Shown in pieces: positions 1 to 9,377 of a DNA stretch of 64,000 nucleotides (its first letter is position 1; the number at the start of each line of letters is the position of its first letter). Source of the stretch: JBGAHD01 sp044226395 (lineage in GTDB: Bacteria > Pseudomonadota > Gammaproteobacteria > Xanthomonadales > Ahniellaceae); NCBI GenBank assembly GCA_044226395.1, contig JBGAHD010000001.1:372001-436000 (forward strand). The letters run 5' to 3'. The notes beneath the pieces are model-generated. The model did not search any database, was not told the origin of the DNA, and saw only the letters and a program-made list of their open reading frames with translations. The position numbers were made by a program, and so were the translations under genes.

Positions 1-1191
1 TACCTGTCCGAGATCCTGCGTTCGAAGGAATACGACAAGGCGACTTCACCCTTGTCGCTGGCCCTGGGCAAGGACATCGGCGGCCGCCCCGTGGTGGTCG
101 ATCTGGCCAAGATGCCGCATCTGCTCGTGGCCGGCACCACTGGCTCGGGCAAGTCGGTGGCGCTCAACGCCATGGTGCTGAGCCTGCTGTACAAGGCCAG
201 CGCCAACGAAGTGCGCATCCTGATGGTCGACCCGAAGATGCTGGAACTGTCCGTGTATCAGGGCATTCCGCATCTGCTCGCGCCGGTCGTGACCGACATG
301 AAGGAAGCCGCCAACGCCCTGCGCTGGTGCGTGGCCGAGATGGAGCGTCGCTACAAGCTGATGGCCGCGGTCGGCGTGCGCAACCTCGCGGGCTTCAATC
401 GCAAGGTCAAGGACGCGCAGGACGCGGGTCAGCCCCTGATGGACCCCTTGTTCGTGCGGCGCGACGACGAACCCAACGCCACCGCGCAGCCGCTCGAGCC
501 GCTGCCGTTCCTGGTGGTGTTGATCGACGAATTCGCCGACATGATGATGGTCGTCGGCAAGAAGGTCGAAGAACTCATCGCCCGTCTGGCGCAGAAGGCG
601 CGCGCCGCCGGCATTCACTTGATCCTGGCCACGCAGCGGCCTTCGGTCGACGTGATCACGGGCCTGATCAAGGCCAATGTGCCCACGCGCATCGCCTTTC
701 AAGTGTCGTCGAAGATCGACTCGCGCACGATTCTCGATCAGTCCGGCGCCGAGCAACTGCTAGGTCATGGCGACATGCTCTACCTGCCGCCAGGCACGGC
801 CACGCCGGAACGCGTGCACGGCGCCTTCGTCAGCGACGACGAGGTGCATCGCGTCGTGCAGCACCTCAAGTCGCATCAGGGCGAACCCGATTACATGCCC
901 GGCGTGCTCGACGAAGTGCAGACTTTGGCCGACGGCTCGGTCGTGGGCGCCACCGGCCTGCCGGAGCGCCCGGAGACCGAAGGCGGCGAGGTCGACGAGC
1001 TTTACGATCAAGCCGTGCGGATCGTCACCGAGACGCGACGCGCCTCGATCTCGGGCGTGCAGCGGCGCCTGAAGATCGGCTACAACCGCGCCGCGCGCCT
1101 GATCGAGGAAATGGAAGCCGCCGGCATCGTCAGCGCGCCCGAGCGCAATGGCGACCGCACCGTGCTCGCGCCGCCACCGCCCAAGGATTGA
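1..1191 (+). CDS. ftsK: DNA translocase FtsK, C-terminal part (5' end outside window)
   Basis: FtsK is the septum-located hexameric ATPase that pumps DNA and activates XerCD recombination at dif during chromosome segregation. The reading frame is open from the first base, so the membrane and linker parts lie upstream of the window. The visible 396 residues hold the motor domain: Walker A GTTGSGKS at fragment residues 45-52 (bases 133-156), a Walker B-like LVVLIDEFADMM near base 510, and the ATQRPSVDVITG block near base 640. A winged-helix gamma domain (roughly bases 990-1160, RRLKIGYNRAARLIEEME) reads the KOPS sequences. The gene stops with TGA 61 bases before lolA, the same neighbour as in many gammaproteobacteria. 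Identification is firm; only the start is unknown. Confidence 0.97.
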   Translation, partial: YLSEILRSKEYDKATSPLSLALGKDIGGRPVVVDLAKMPHLLVAGTTGSGKSVALNAMVLSLLYKASANEVRILMVDPKMLELSVYQGIPHLLAPVVTDMKEAANALRWCVAEMERRYKLMAAVGVRNLAGFNRKVKDAQDAGQPLMDPLFVRRDDEPNATAQPLEPLPFLVVLIDEFADMMMVVGKKVEELIARLAQKARAAGIHLILATQRPSVDVITGLIKANVPTRIAFQVSSKIDSRTILDQSGAEQLLGHGDMLYLPPGTATPERVHGAFVSDDEVHRVVQHLKSHQGEPDYMPGVLDEVQTLADGSVVGATGLPERPETEGGEVDELYDQAVRIVTETRRASISGVQRRLKIGYNRAARLIEEMEAAGIVSAPERNGDRTVLAPPPPKD

Positions 1192-1252
1192 TGCTGCGCC
1201 GGCGTTCAGTGGCGTCGGGGCAGGCTAGGGAACCTTTCGAAGGAATGCATGC

Positions 1253-1912
1253 ATGAACCGCTTCGTCTTCCGCTTCCTTGCTCTCGTCGCTCTGGGCCTG
1301 CCAGTCGTGGCTGCCGCGCAGACCGCGCGTGAGCGCCTGGAAACTTTCGCGAAGGGCCTCGATGGTTTGAATGGCACCTTCGTGCAGGAAGTCTTCGACG
1401 TCAACGGCAAGTCCACCGAGACCTCGCGCGGCACGCTGAGCCTGCGCGCGCCGCGCCAGTTCCGCTGGCAGTACGAAGCGCCGTTTCCGCAGCTGATCGT
1501 CGCCGACGGCGACAACGTGTGGATTTACGACGAAGACCTCGCCCAAGTCACCGTGCGCCCGCAGGCGCTGGAAGAGGCGCAGAGCCCGCTGACCGTGCTC
1601 ACCGACCTGTCCCAGCTCGATCGCGAATACAAAGTCAGCGCGCGTCCCGACGCCGATGGCCTGTCCTGGCTGCGCCTGACGCCCAAGAATGACGAGGCCT
1701 CGTTCAAGAGCTGCGATCTGGGCTTCAGTGGCGCGGCGCTCGCGCGCATGGTCGTGCGCGATCAACTGGGCCAGCGCAACGAGATGCGCTTCGGCGCCTG
1801 GGATCGCAACCCCAGTTTCGACGCGGCCAAGTTTCAGTTCACGGTGCCCGAGGGCGTGGACGTGGTCGGCGAGCCCGTGCGCAACGCCGATACCTATCCC
1901 ATCAAGAATTGA
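1253..1912 (+). CDS. lolA: outer-membrane lipoprotein carrier protein LolA
   Basis: LolA is the periplasmic chaperone that carries lipoproteins from the LolCDE transporter to LolB in the outer membrane. The 219-residue product starts with a signal peptide (hydrophobic stretch residues 5-20, cleavage probably near VVAAAQ) and continues with the LolA core: an N-terminal ARERLETF helix, the LNGTFVQEVFD strand and the RGTLSLRAPRQFRWQYEAP block typical of the family. The ATG at 1253 has an AAGGA Shine-Dalgarno about 8 bases upstream. It lies between ftsK and rarA, a widely conserved order that supports the call. Confidence 0.97.
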   Translation: MNRFVFRFLALVALGLPVVAAAQTARERLETFAKGLDGLNGTFVQEVFDVNGKSTETSRGTLSLRAPRQFRWQYEAPFPQLIVADGDNVWIYDEDLAQVTVRPQALEEAQSPLTVLTDLSQLDREYKVSARPDADGLSWLRLTPKNDEASFKSCDLGFSGAALARMVVRDQLGQRNEMRFGAWDRNPSFDAAKFQFTVPEGVDVVGEPVRNADTYPIKN

Positions 1913-1959
1913 GCACGCGCGCGGCTGCAATGCCCGGCCGCGTCGATTAAGCTAGCGCG

Positions 1960-3327
1960 GTGTCGTCCGCGAAACGCCGTCAATCCAGCGCCGCCGCCGG
2001 TTCCTTGTTCACCGAACCGCAGGGCTTGAAGCCGCTCGCCGAGCGCATGCGCCCGCGTTCGCTCGATGAAATCGTGGGCCAAGAACGTCTGCTCGGACCC
2101 GACAGCGCGCTGCGTCGTGCGGTCGAGAGCGGGCGCGTGCATTCGATGATCCTGTGGGGCCCGCCCGGCTGCGGCAAGACCACGCTCGCGCTGTTGCTGG
2201 CGCGGTACGCGCAGGCCGAGTTCGAGGCGATCTCGGCCGTGCTTTCGGGCTTGCCCGATGTGCGCGAGGCGCTCAGTCGCGCCGAGGCGCGCTTCGCCAC
2301 CGGGCAACGCACCGTGCTGTTCGTCGACGAGGTGCATCGCTTTAACAAGGCGCAGCAGGACGCGTTTCTGCCGCATGTCGAGCGCGGCGTGATCATTCTG
2401 GTCGGCGCCACGACCGAGAATCCGTCGTTCGAATTGAACTCCGCGTTGTTGTCGCGCTGTCGCGTGCATGTGCTCGAATCCGTTAGCGCCGCCGCCATCG
2501 AGCAAGCCCTGCGCCGTGCCCTGGTCGATGCCGAACGCGGCCTGGGCGAGCGCCAGCTCACCGTCGACGACGAGTCCCTGGCCCAGATCGCGCGAGCCGC
2601 CGATGGCGATGTGCGACGCGCGTTGACGCTGCTGGAGATCGCCGCGGATCTCGCGCGCGACAACCGCATCGACGCCGACACGCTCGAACAAGTGCTGGCC
2701 GATCGCACGCGCCGCTTCGACAAGGGCGGCGAGCAGTTCTACGACCAGATTTCGGCCCTGCACAAATCCGTGCGCAGTTCCCACGCCGATGCCGCGTTGT
2801 ACTGGTTCACGCGCATGCTCGATGGTGGCTGCGACCCGCATTACCTCGCGCGCCGGCTGACGCGCATGGCGGTCGAGGACGTGGGTCTGGCCGATCCTCG
2901 CGCGCTGTCGATGGCGATCGAGGCCTGGGCCGTGTTCGATCGGCTGGGCTCGCCAGAGGGCGAACTCGCGCTCGCGGAGCTGTGCGTGTACCTCGCGCTC
3001 ACCGCCAAGAGCAATGCCGTGTACAAGGCCTTCGGGGCCGTGCGCGCCGACGTCGCCGCCAGCGGCACCGAGCCCGTGCCAATGGCGCTGCGGAACGCGC
3101 CGACCAAGTTGATGAAATCGCTGGGTTACGGCCAGGGTTATCAATACGATCACGACGTCGAAGGCGGCGTCGCGCTCGACCAAGTCTGCTTTCCCGACAG
3201 TCTCGGCGAACGCCAGTACTACGAGCCGGCGAACGCCGGCCTCGAGATCAAGCTCCGCGAGAAACTCGATCGACTGCGCGAAGCGCGCGCCGCCGCCCGG
3301 GCCGAACGCGAGGCCTCGTCGAAATGA
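1960..3327 (+). CDS. rarA: replication-associated recombination protein A (RarA/MgsA), AAA+ ATPase
   Basis: RarA is a clamp-loader-like AAA+ ATPase acting at stalled replication forks. The 455-residue protein has Walker A GPPGCGKT at residues 67-74, a Walker B segment VLFVDEVHRFN, and the sensor-1 block GATTENPSFELN that is diagnostic of this family. The C-terminal part contains the RarA tetramerisation region, including the DPHYLARRLTRMAVEDVGLADP block. The start is GTG at 1960, 47 bases after lolA; no strong Shine-Dalgarno is visible there. Its TGA stop overlaps the ATG of crcB, indicating translational coupling. Confidence 0.96.
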   Translation: MSSAKRRQSSAAAGSLFTEPQGLKPLAERMRPRSLDEIVGQERLLGPDSALRRAVESGRVHSMILWGPPGCGKTTLALLLARYAQAEFEAISAVLSGLPDVREALSRAEARFATGQRTVLFVDEVHRFNKAQQDAFLPHVERGVIILVGATTENPSFELNSALLSRCRVHVLESVSAAAIEQALRRALVDAERGLGERQLTVDDESLAQIARAADGDVRRALTLLEIAADLARDNRIDADTLEQVLADRTRRFDKGGEQFYDQISALHKSVRSSHADAALYWFTRMLDGGCDPHYLARRLTRMAVEDVGLADPRALSMAIEAWAVFDRLGSPEGELALAELCVYLALTAKSNAVYKAFGAVRADVAASGTEPVPMALRNAPTKLMKSLGYGQGYQYDHDVEGGVALDQVCFPDSLGERQYYEPANAGLEIKLREKLDRLREARAAARAEREASSK

Positions 3328-3716
3328 TCGCGCCCGTCTGGCATGCCGTCGCGGTGGGCGTGGGTGGCGCGATCGGCGCCTTGCTGCGCTACGCGATCGG
3401 CCTGTGGTACACGCGACACGACTGGCATGGCCTGCCGTTGGCGACCTTGACCGCCAATGTGCTCGGCTGTTTTCTCGCCGGCATGGTCTTTCTGTGGCTG
3501 GAATCGCGCGGCGCCCAGGCGCTGTTCTGGCGCAATCTGCTGATGGTGGGTTTCTTGGGCGGGCTGACCACGTTCTCCGCGCTCAGCGGTGAGTTGTGGC
3601 AGTACCTGCGCGCGGGCCGCTATGACCTGATGTTGCTGGTCGCCGGGGTGTCCTTGCTGCTCGGCGTCGCGGCCATCGCCGCGGGCTATCGCCTGGGTCG
3701 CGCGCTGCTGGGCTGA
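3324..3716 (+). CDS. crcB: fluoride-specific ion channel CrcB/Fluc
   Basis: CrcB (Fluc) exports fluoride as a dual-topology dimer in the inner membrane. The 130-residue product has four hydrophobic segments, the N-terminal GGAIGALLRY motif and the GGLTTFSAL motif near residue 80 that lines the pore and the central sodium site. The ATG at 3324 overlaps the rarA stop (ATGA). No fluoride riboswitch could precede it because the start lies inside rarA, so expression probably follows the upstream gene. Length and motifs fit the family exactly. Confidence 0.95.
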   Translation: MIAPVWHAVAVGVGGAIGALLRYAIGLWYTRHDWHGLPLATLTANVLGCFLAGMVFLWLESRGAQALFWRNLLMVGFLGGLTTFSALSGELWQYLRAGRYDLMLLVAGVSLLLGVAAIAAGYRLGRALLG

Positions 3717-3786
3717 GCGTTCGCGTTGCCTGCGCGCGGGGGCGCGGCGATAATCGCCGTCTTTCGTCGGTTGCCCAGGTGTTGTC

Positions 3787-5067
3787 ATGCTCGATCCCGT
3801 GCTCTTGCGCGCCAAGCTCGCCGAGACCGCCCAGCGTCTGAAGGCCACGCGTGGCCTGGACCTGCCCGTCGCCGAGATCGAAGCGCTCGAAGCCGAGCGC
3901 AAGCAACTGCAGACCCGCACCCAGGAACTGCAGAACCTGCGCAACACGCGCTCCAAGGCCATCGGTGCGGCCAAGGCCAAGGGCGAGGACGTCAGCGCGC
4001 TCATGGCCGAGGTCAACGGTTTCGCCGAGGAACTCAAGCAATCCGAAGCGCGCCTGGCCGACATCCAGACCCGCTTCGCCGACATCGCCATGCGCCTGCC
4101 CAATATCCCGCACGAGTCCGTGCCGGTGGGGCGCGATGAGAGCGACAACCGCGAGATGCATCGCTGGGGCACGCCGGCTAACTTCGACTTCACGCCCAAG
4201 GATCACGTCGAACTGGGCGCGCGTAAGGGTTGGTTGGATGCCGAGAGCGCGTCCAAGATTTCCGGCGCGCGCTTCACCGTGCTGCGCGGCGAACTGGCGC
4301 GCCTGCATCGCGCGCTGGCGCAGTTCATGCTCGACCTGCACACGCAGGAGCATGGCTATCAGGAAACCAATGTGCCCTTGCTCGTGTCCGCCGAGGCCAT
4401 GCACGGCACCGGGCAATTGCCCAAGTTCGAAGAAGACCTGTTTTCGACCACGGTCGGCGAGATCAAGCGTTATCTAATTCCCACGTCCGAAGTGTCGTTG
4501 ACCAACTTGGTGCGCGACGAGATCGTTGACGACGCGCGCCTGCCACTGCGCATGACCGCGCACTCGATGTGCTTTCGCGCCGAAGCCGGCAGCTACGGCA
4601 AGGACGTGCGCGGCATGATTCGCCAGCATCAGTTCGAGAAGGTCGAGCTGGTCAGTATCGCGCGTCCGCACGAGTCCAACGACGAGCACGAGCGCATGAC
4701 CCGTTGCGCCGAAGTCGTGCTGGAAAAACTCGGCCTGCCGTATCGTCGCTTGCTGCTTTGCACGGGCGACATGGGGTTTTCCGCCGCCAAGACTTTCGAT
4801 CTGGAAGTGTGGGTGCCCGCGCAAAACACCTATCGCGAAATCTCCTCGTGCTCGAACTGCGAGTCTTTTCAAGCGCGTCGCATGCAAGCGCGCTGGCGCA
4901 ACCCCGAAGGCGGCAAGATCGAACTGCTGCACACGCTCAACGGTTCGGGCGTCGCCGTCGGCCGCGCCTTGATCGCGGTGATGGAGAACTACCAGCAAGC
5001 TGATGGCTCGATCCGCGTGCCCGAGGTGTTGCGGCCGTACATGGGTGGCGTCGACGTCATTCGCTGA
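3787..5067 (+). CDS. serS: serine--tRNA ligase
   Basis: Seryl-tRNA synthetase charges tRNA-Ser (and tRNA-Sec) in the cytoplasm. The 426-residue protein starts with the two-helix antiparallel coiled coil that grips the long variable arm of tRNA-Ser (about residues 25-100). The class II catalytic core follows, with motif 2 in FRAEAGSYGKDVRGMIRQHQ and motif 3 in GSGVAVGRALIAVMENYQ near the C terminus. The TSEVSL serine-binding loop is also present. It follows crcB by 70 bases. A tRNA-Ser gene lies at 10489-10578, but that is probably coincidence. Confidence 0.98.
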   Translation: MLDPVLLRAKLAETAQRLKATRGLDLPVAEIEALEAERKQLQTRTQELQNLRNTRSKAIGAAKAKGEDVSALMAEVNGFAEELKQSEARLADIQTRFADIAMRLPNIPHESVPVGRDESDNREMHRWGTPANFDFTPKDHVELGARKGWLDAESASKISGARFTVLRGELARLHRALAQFMLDLHTQEHGYQETNVPLLVSAEAMHGTGQLPKFEEDLFSTTVGEIKRYLIPTSEVSLTNLVRDEIVDDARLPLRMTAHSMCFRAEAGSYGKDVRGMIRQHQFEKVELVSIARPHESNDEHERMTRCAEVVLEKLGLPYRRLLLCTGDMGFSAAKTFDLEVWVPAQNTYREISSCSNCESFQARRMQARWRNPEGGKIELLHTLNGSGVAVGRALIAVMENYQQADGSIRVPEVLRPYMGGVDVIR

Positions 5068-5097
5068 CGGCGAACGTCGCCTCGAACGGTCACTGCG

Positions 5098-5856
5098 ATG
5101 CGCACCTACGCTTACGGTGACGATCCCGCGCAGGTCGCGGATCTGCTCACGCCCGAAGGCGCGGGCCCTTGGCCCGTCATCGCCTTGCTGCATGGCGGCT
5201 TCTGGCGCATGCCATATGGCCGCGAAGACTTGCTGCCGATCGCGCGCGATCTGCAGTCGTGCGGTTACGCGGTGTGGGATATCGAGTACCGCCGTGTCGG
5301 CGCGGTCGGTGGCGGCTGGCCCGGCACGTTCGTCGACGCGCTGACCGCGCTCGATCACCTGACAAAAGTCCGCGACGACGGCGCGGCGATCGATCTGTCT
5401 CGCGTGGCCGTGGTGGGGCATTCGGCCGGCGGGCAGCTCGCGTTGTTTTGCGGTGCGCGTGGGGAGTTCAAACCGGTTGAACGTGCCGCGCGAGTCGAGC
5501 CGAAGATCGTGGTCGGCCTCGCGGCGGTGTGCGATCTGGCCAGCGCCGAAGTATTGAATCTAGGACGCGGCGCGGTCGTCGATTTGCTGGGTGCCGATGC
5601 CAACGCGCGTCGCGATCGCATCGCCCAAGTGTCGCCGCGAGAGCGCCTGCCCTTGGGCACGCGCCAACTCGTGATGCACGGTGATGGCGATACGGCGGTG
5701 CCGGTCGCGATGGCACGGGACTACGTTCGCGCCGCGCGCGAAGCGGGCGATCGGGTCGACTACATCGAGATCGAATCGGGCCAGCACATGGACTTTGTCG
5801 ACCCTGCGTCGGCCTCGCATGGCCGCCTGTGCGAGGCGTTATCGACCGCGCTGTAG
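5098..5856 (+). CDS. alpha/beta-hydrolase (putative esterase)
   Basis: A 252-residue cytoplasmic alpha/beta-hydrolase of the BD-FAE/kynurenine-formamidase-like esterase type. The oxyanion motif HGGFW is at residues 32-36, the nucleophile elbow GHSAGG at 107-112 (Ser109), and a C-terminal HGDGDTAVPV block supplies the likely acid, followed by a catalytic histidine in GQHMDFVDP. There is no signal peptide. It begins 30 bases after serS on the same strand. The substrate cannot be inferred; no kynurenine-pathway genes are nearby, so I do not call it a kynurenine formamidase. Confidence 0.82.
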   Translation: MRTYAYGDDPAQVADLLTPEGAGPWPVIALLHGGFWRMPYGREDLLPIARDLQSCGYAVWDIEYRRVGAVGGGWPGTFVDALTALDHLTKVRDDGAAIDLSRVAVVGHSAGGQLALFCGARGEFKPVERAARVEPKIVVGLAAVCDLASAEVLNLGRGAVVDLLGADANARRDRIAQVSPRERLPLGTRQLVMHGDGDTAVPVAMARDYVRAAREAGDRVDYIEIESGQHMDFVDPASASHGRLCEALSTAL

Positions 5857-5934
5857 CGCGTGTTTGGGCAAGAACCGCACCCAAAATCGCGTGACCGCCG
5901 ATCTAAGATCAGCGCACGACTTTGGGAGCTTCGC

Positions 5935-6624
5935 GTGAATTCACAATCGGTGGCTTCGTCAGCATCACTTCGCGGCGTGGATTGGCGACGACTGAGTTGG
6001 GCCGTGGTGTGGTTCGCGATCGCGGTCTGGGCCGCAACCTTCCTGCATTCGGTCTTCACGCACTACGCGACGGTCACCGCCGACTCGTACGGCATGTTCT
6101 GGACGCGGCGCGAATGGCTGTGGGCGCACATCGGCGGCGGCTCGATCACGGTGATCCTGGGCTTGATGCAGTTCGCGACGCGCTGGCCGTTCGACTTCGC
6201 GCGCGTGCATCGCTGGGTGGGGCGGGTGTATTTGCTGGGCATTACCGTCGCGTTGACGGGCGCGATCGGATTGATCGCGACGTCGCCGGCGCCCATGTCG
6301 ATCCGCGTTGCGTTCTCTTTCACGGCGTTGGCGTGGACGGTGACCGCGTTCACCGCCTGGCGCGCGATTCGAAGCGGGCAGGTGGCAAAGCATCGCCGCT
6401 GGATGATTCGGAACGCGTTGGTCACCTTGGCACCGATCGCGTTTCGCGCCATGTTGCCTAGCGCCATCGCCTTGTCGTTTGAACCGACACCGGATTTGAT
6501 CGCGATCCTGCTGTGGTTGAGTTGGATCGTGCCCGTATGCGTCGGCGAGCTCGCGTTCTGGTGGCAGGATCGAAGGGCCGCGGGCGAGCGAATCGCTACG
6601 ATGCAACCGGCCGATTCGTTTTGA
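5935..6624 (+). CDS. DUF2306 integral membrane protein
   Basis: A 229-residue membrane protein with about six hydrophobic segments, beginning at residues 21-40 and ending just before residue 215. The segment FARVHRWVGRVYLLG and the HRRWMIRNALVTLAP block, with histidines placed in membrane segments, match the DUF2306 family. I chose GTG at 5935 because GGGAG lies about 5 bases upstream; an in-frame GTG at 5860 would add 25 non-conserved residues that include sequence looking like a 5' leader. The function is unknown. Confidence 0.7.
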   Translation: MNSQSVASSASLRGVDWRRLSWAVVWFAIAVWAATFLHSVFTHYATVTADSYGMFWTRREWLWAHIGGGSITVILGLMQFATRWPFDFARVHRWVGRVYLLGITVALTGAIGLIATSPAPMSIRVAFSFTALAWTVTAFTAWRAIRSGQVAKHRRWMIRNALVTLAPIAFRAMLPSAIALSFEPTPDLIAILLWLSWIVPVCVGELAFWWQDRRAAGERIATMQPADSF

Positions 6625-6645
6625 AACCGGCGATGGTGCGCTGAC

Positions 6646-7542
6646 TCAAGCCAGCACGGCTTTCGCCACGTCAATGAACGCGCGCAACTTCGGCGCTTGC
6701 GCCGCGCGACGCGGAAAGTACAGGAACAACCCGGGCTCCTCGATGCTGGCTTCGGGTAGCACACGAATCAGTCGCCCGGTGGCCAAATCCTCGCGCACCA
6801 GCGGCTCGAACAAGTAAGCAATGCCCACGCCCGCGCGCGCCAGATCGCGCGCGCTCATCGGATCGGACACACGTGCGCTGCCTTGCACGCTCACGGCGAC
6901 TTCGCGATCGCCATCGCGCAGTTCCCAATCGTAAGGCGCGCCGCTCGACAGCAGCCGATAGCCGATGCAGTTGTGCGTGGCCAGGTCGGCGATCGCGCGC
7001 GGCGCGGGTCGTTCGCGCAGATAGTCAGGCGAGGCCACGAGAATGGCCTCGAACGCGGGCGTCAACCGCACCGTCACCATGTCCTGGGCGATCATTTCGC
7101 CCAGACGCACGCCAGCGTCGTAACCCGCGGCGACAATGTCGACCAGGCTTTCGTCGGAGGTGATCTCCACCGTGAGTGCGGGAAAGCGCCGGGCCATCGC
7201 CGCGAGCACGAGCGTCAAGGCCATCGGCAGCGCAAGACGAGGCGCATTGATGCGTAGCACGCCCGTGACATCGCCTTCGCGCGCGCGCAGACGCTCGATG
7301 CTGTCTTCCATCGCCGCCAACGCGGGGCCCACGGTCGCGATGAAGCGTTCGCCTGCCTCGGTCAAAGCGATGCTGCGCGTGGTGCGCGCGAACAAGGGTT
7401 GACCCAGGCGTTCCTCGACCGTCTTCACCGCGTGACTGACCGCCGATGGACTCATGTTCAGCGTGGCCGCCGCGGCCGCGAAACCCCCGCGCCGCGCGAC
7501 CGCCAGCACGACCGGAAAATGAGACAGCAATTCGCGATTCAT
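6646..7542 (-). CDS. LysR-family transcriptional regulator
   Basis: A 298-residue LysR-type regulator. The N-terminal winged helix-turn-helix spans about residues 5-60 (FAAAAATLNMSPSAVSHAVK), followed by a linker helix and a periplasmic-binding-like effector domain from about residue 90. It is transcribed divergently from the short-chain dehydrogenase starting at 7644, with 101 bases between the start codons. That is the classic arrangement in which a LysR protein controls its divergent neighbour, so regulation of the dehydrogenase is the likely role (inference). The inducer is unknown. Confidence 0.93.
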   Translation of the reverse strand: MNRELLSHFPVVLAVARRGGFAAAAATLNMSPSAVSHAVKTVEERLGQPLFARTTRSIALTEAGERFIATVGPALAAMEDSIERLRAREGDVTGVLRINAPRLALPMALTLVLAAMARRFPALTVEITSDESLVDIVAAGYDAGVRLGEMIAQDMVTVRLTPAFEAILVASPDYLRERPAPRAIADLATHNCIGYRLLSSGAPYDWELRDGDREVAVSVQGSARVSDPMSARDLARAGVGIAYLFEPLVREDLATGRLIRVLPEASIEEPGLFLYFPRRAAQAPKLRAFIDVAKAVLA

Positions 7543-7643
7543 TGCTGAACTATATCGAATGGTCCTGTCGATGCGCGCCGGCTAATCGCGGTCGACACGC
7601 GCTGGCATAGTGCGCCGCGTCTTCCGTAACCCTGGAAATTGCC

Positions 7644-8471
7644 ATGACCACCAAGACCTGGTTCATCACCGGCGCCGCCACTGGCTTTGGCCGCGCTTTC
7701 GCCGAGCACGCGTTGTCGCGCGGCCATCGCGTCGTCGCCACGGCTCGCCGCGTCGACGCGCTCGCCGATCTCGTTGCCACCGCACCCGATCGCGCGCTCG
7801 CCGTGGCCCTAGACGTCACCAAGCCCGAGCAAGCCACCGCCGCCATCGAAGCCGCCATCGTCCGCTTCGGCCGCATCGACGTGCTCGTCAACAACGCCGG
7901 TTACGGCATCGTCGGCGCCTTCGAGGAAACCCCCGACACCGAACTGCGCGCGCAAATGGAAACCAACTTCTTCGGCGCCATGCACGTCACCCGCGCCGCG
8001 CTGCCAATCCTGCGCGCGCAACGTGCCGGCGCCATCGTCAATATCTCCAGCATGGGCGGGCAGATGTCCTTCGCCGGTTTCAGCGCTTACTCCGCGGGCA
8101 AATTCGCGCTCGAAGGCGCCAGCGAAGCACTCGCCCAAGAACTCGCGCCTTTCAACATCAAAGTGCTCATCGTTGAACCCGGCCAATTCCGCACGCGCTT
8201 CGCCGGCGAAGGCCTGCGCCACATGCCCGTGCTCGACGCCTACACGCCCATCGTCGGCGCCACGCGCGACTTCGCGCGCGGCATGCACGGCACGCAATCG
8301 GGTGATCCCGCTAAGGCCGCGGCCGCGGTGGAGGCCGCGCTGGAGGCGACGTCGACGCCGTTGCGTTTGCAGCTTGGTGGAGACTCGATCGATGCCGTGC
8401 GGGCGCATGCGGAGCAGTTGTTGAAGGATCTCGCGACGTGGGAGGCGGTGGGGCGGGGCACGGCCTTCTGA
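7644..8471 (+). CDS. short-chain dehydrogenase/reductase (SDR) oxidoreductase
   Basis: A 275-residue classical SDR. The Rossmann cofactor motif TGAATGFG is at residues 9-16, NNAG at 83-86, the catalytic serine at 135-136 and the YxxxK pair at Tyr149/Lys153. Arg35-Arg36 after the second strand suggest an NADP preference. The sequence resembles the large group of uncharacterised SDRs that are often paired with a divergent LysR regulator, as here. The substrate is unknown. Confidence 0.92.
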   Translation: MTTKTWFITGAATGFGRAFAEHALSRGHRVVATARRVDALADLVATAPDRALAVALDVTKPEQATAAIEAAIVRFGRIDVLVNNAGYGIVGAFEETPDTELRAQMETNFFGAMHVTRAALPILRAQRAGAIVNISSMGGQMSFAGFSAYSAGKFALEGASEALAQELAPFNIKVLIVEPGQFRTRFAGEGLRHMPVLDAYTPIVGATRDFARGMHGTQSGDPAKAAAAVEAALEATSTPLRLQLGGDSIDAVRAHAEQLLKDLATWEAVGRGTAF

Positions 8472-8600
8472 TATTGATTGTCGTAGGCGGGCGGGGGAAA
8501 TCGTGGAGTTGAATGGGCCGACTCGTAGGCTTGACGTGTCTCCCGCGCCCTCGCAAGCTTTGACCAAGGGGGGGATAACCAAGCGCCATGGAGGTGCGAA

Positions 8601-9377
8601 GTGATTGGACTATCCCGTTGTAGGTGTGCGTTCGTCGCCTTGCTTTTAGCGCTGTTCTCGGCAGCACCGCTTCGCGCGGGTGAGTCCGAAGTTCGAGTCT
8701 TCACTGGCTCGGTTCCCTCGATCTCCGTTCAGTATCGATCGTTTGAGCACGAGCTTCTGGAGCGAGTGCTGTCGGACACGCAGTTTCAGTTCGCCGCTCT
8801 ACGTTCACGGCAGAACCTACATGTCTTGCCCACTCTCAATGAGCTGGGCACGGAGTTCACCAGCAATCAATCGTTGTCGCCGACCCCGTCGAGATTCGCG
8901 GGCCATGTACGCATGGTCAATGGGACCGTTGTTGAGTACTTGGCGCACGATGGATTGATCGATTGGTACTCCTCTGACGGTCGCAGAAAAGGAAGCTTCG
9001 TGGCGCGCGATTTGGCCATGGAGCTTTGGGGCGGTTCTGCCGAGGCGACCAAATCGCTGCAAAGAAAATGCCCACTTTGCGTCATCGGCGGCGCGATTCT
9101 CATTGGCGCGGGCATCTGCGCGCTGACAGAAAATGCCGGGATGACGGTGTGCTCCAATCAGTGCGCGTGCGGCTTTGCCTCGTACAGTCGACGCTGCTTT
9201 GCAGGCTATGCCGAGGTGCAGTGCATTTGCCGCACGTGTCCCATACCTCAGATTCCTGTTCCTGGCCCATACCCCGGTGGCCCTGGCGGCGCTGGTCCCT
9301 TCATTCCAGGACTTCCCTGGAACTTCTCCGATGGAAGTCCGTGGATCGTCGAAGGATCGATCACTGACCCGCCGTGA
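8601..9377 (+). CDS. exported cysteine-rich protein of unknown function
   Basis: I do not recognise this 258-residue protein. It begins at GTG 8601 behind a strong GGAGG Shine-Dalgarno (8590-8594). Residues 1-27 look like a Sec signal peptide ending at LRAG. About 120 ordinary residues follow. The last third starts with CPLC, then a glycine-rich hydrophobic stretch (VIGGAILIGAGIC), then a dense cysteine block giving ten cysteines in about 60 residues. It ends in a proline/glycine-rich tail (QIPVPGPYPGGPGG). Its stop overlaps the GTG start of the following CPBP protease, implying co-translation. GC content is clearly below that of the neighbours, suggesting acquisition. It could be a substrate or partner of the protease, but that is inference. 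Confidence 0.72.
   Translation: MIGLSRCRCAFVALLLALFSAAPLRAGESEVRVFTGSVPSISVQYRSFEHELLERVLSDTQFQFAALRSRQNLHVLPTLNELGTEFTSNQSLSPTPSRFAGHVRMVNGTVVEYLAHDGLIDWYSSDGRRKGSFVARDLAMELWGGSAEATKSLQRKCPLCVIGGAILIGAGICALTENAGMTVCSNQCACGFASYSRRCFAGYAEVQCICRTCPIPQIPVPGPYPGGPGGAGPFIPGLPWNFSDGSPWIVEGSITDPP

Noticed and set aside
5860..5934. N-terminal extension of the DUF2306 protein from GTG 5860
   Set aside because: The extra 25 residues are hydrophilic and have no counterpart in the family pattern; GTG 5935 has a GGGAG ribosome site.
7543..7643. LysR operator (T-N11-A) between the regulator and the dehydrogenase
   Set aside because: Several short T-N11-A matches exist by chance, none with convincing dyad symmetry, so no site is reported.
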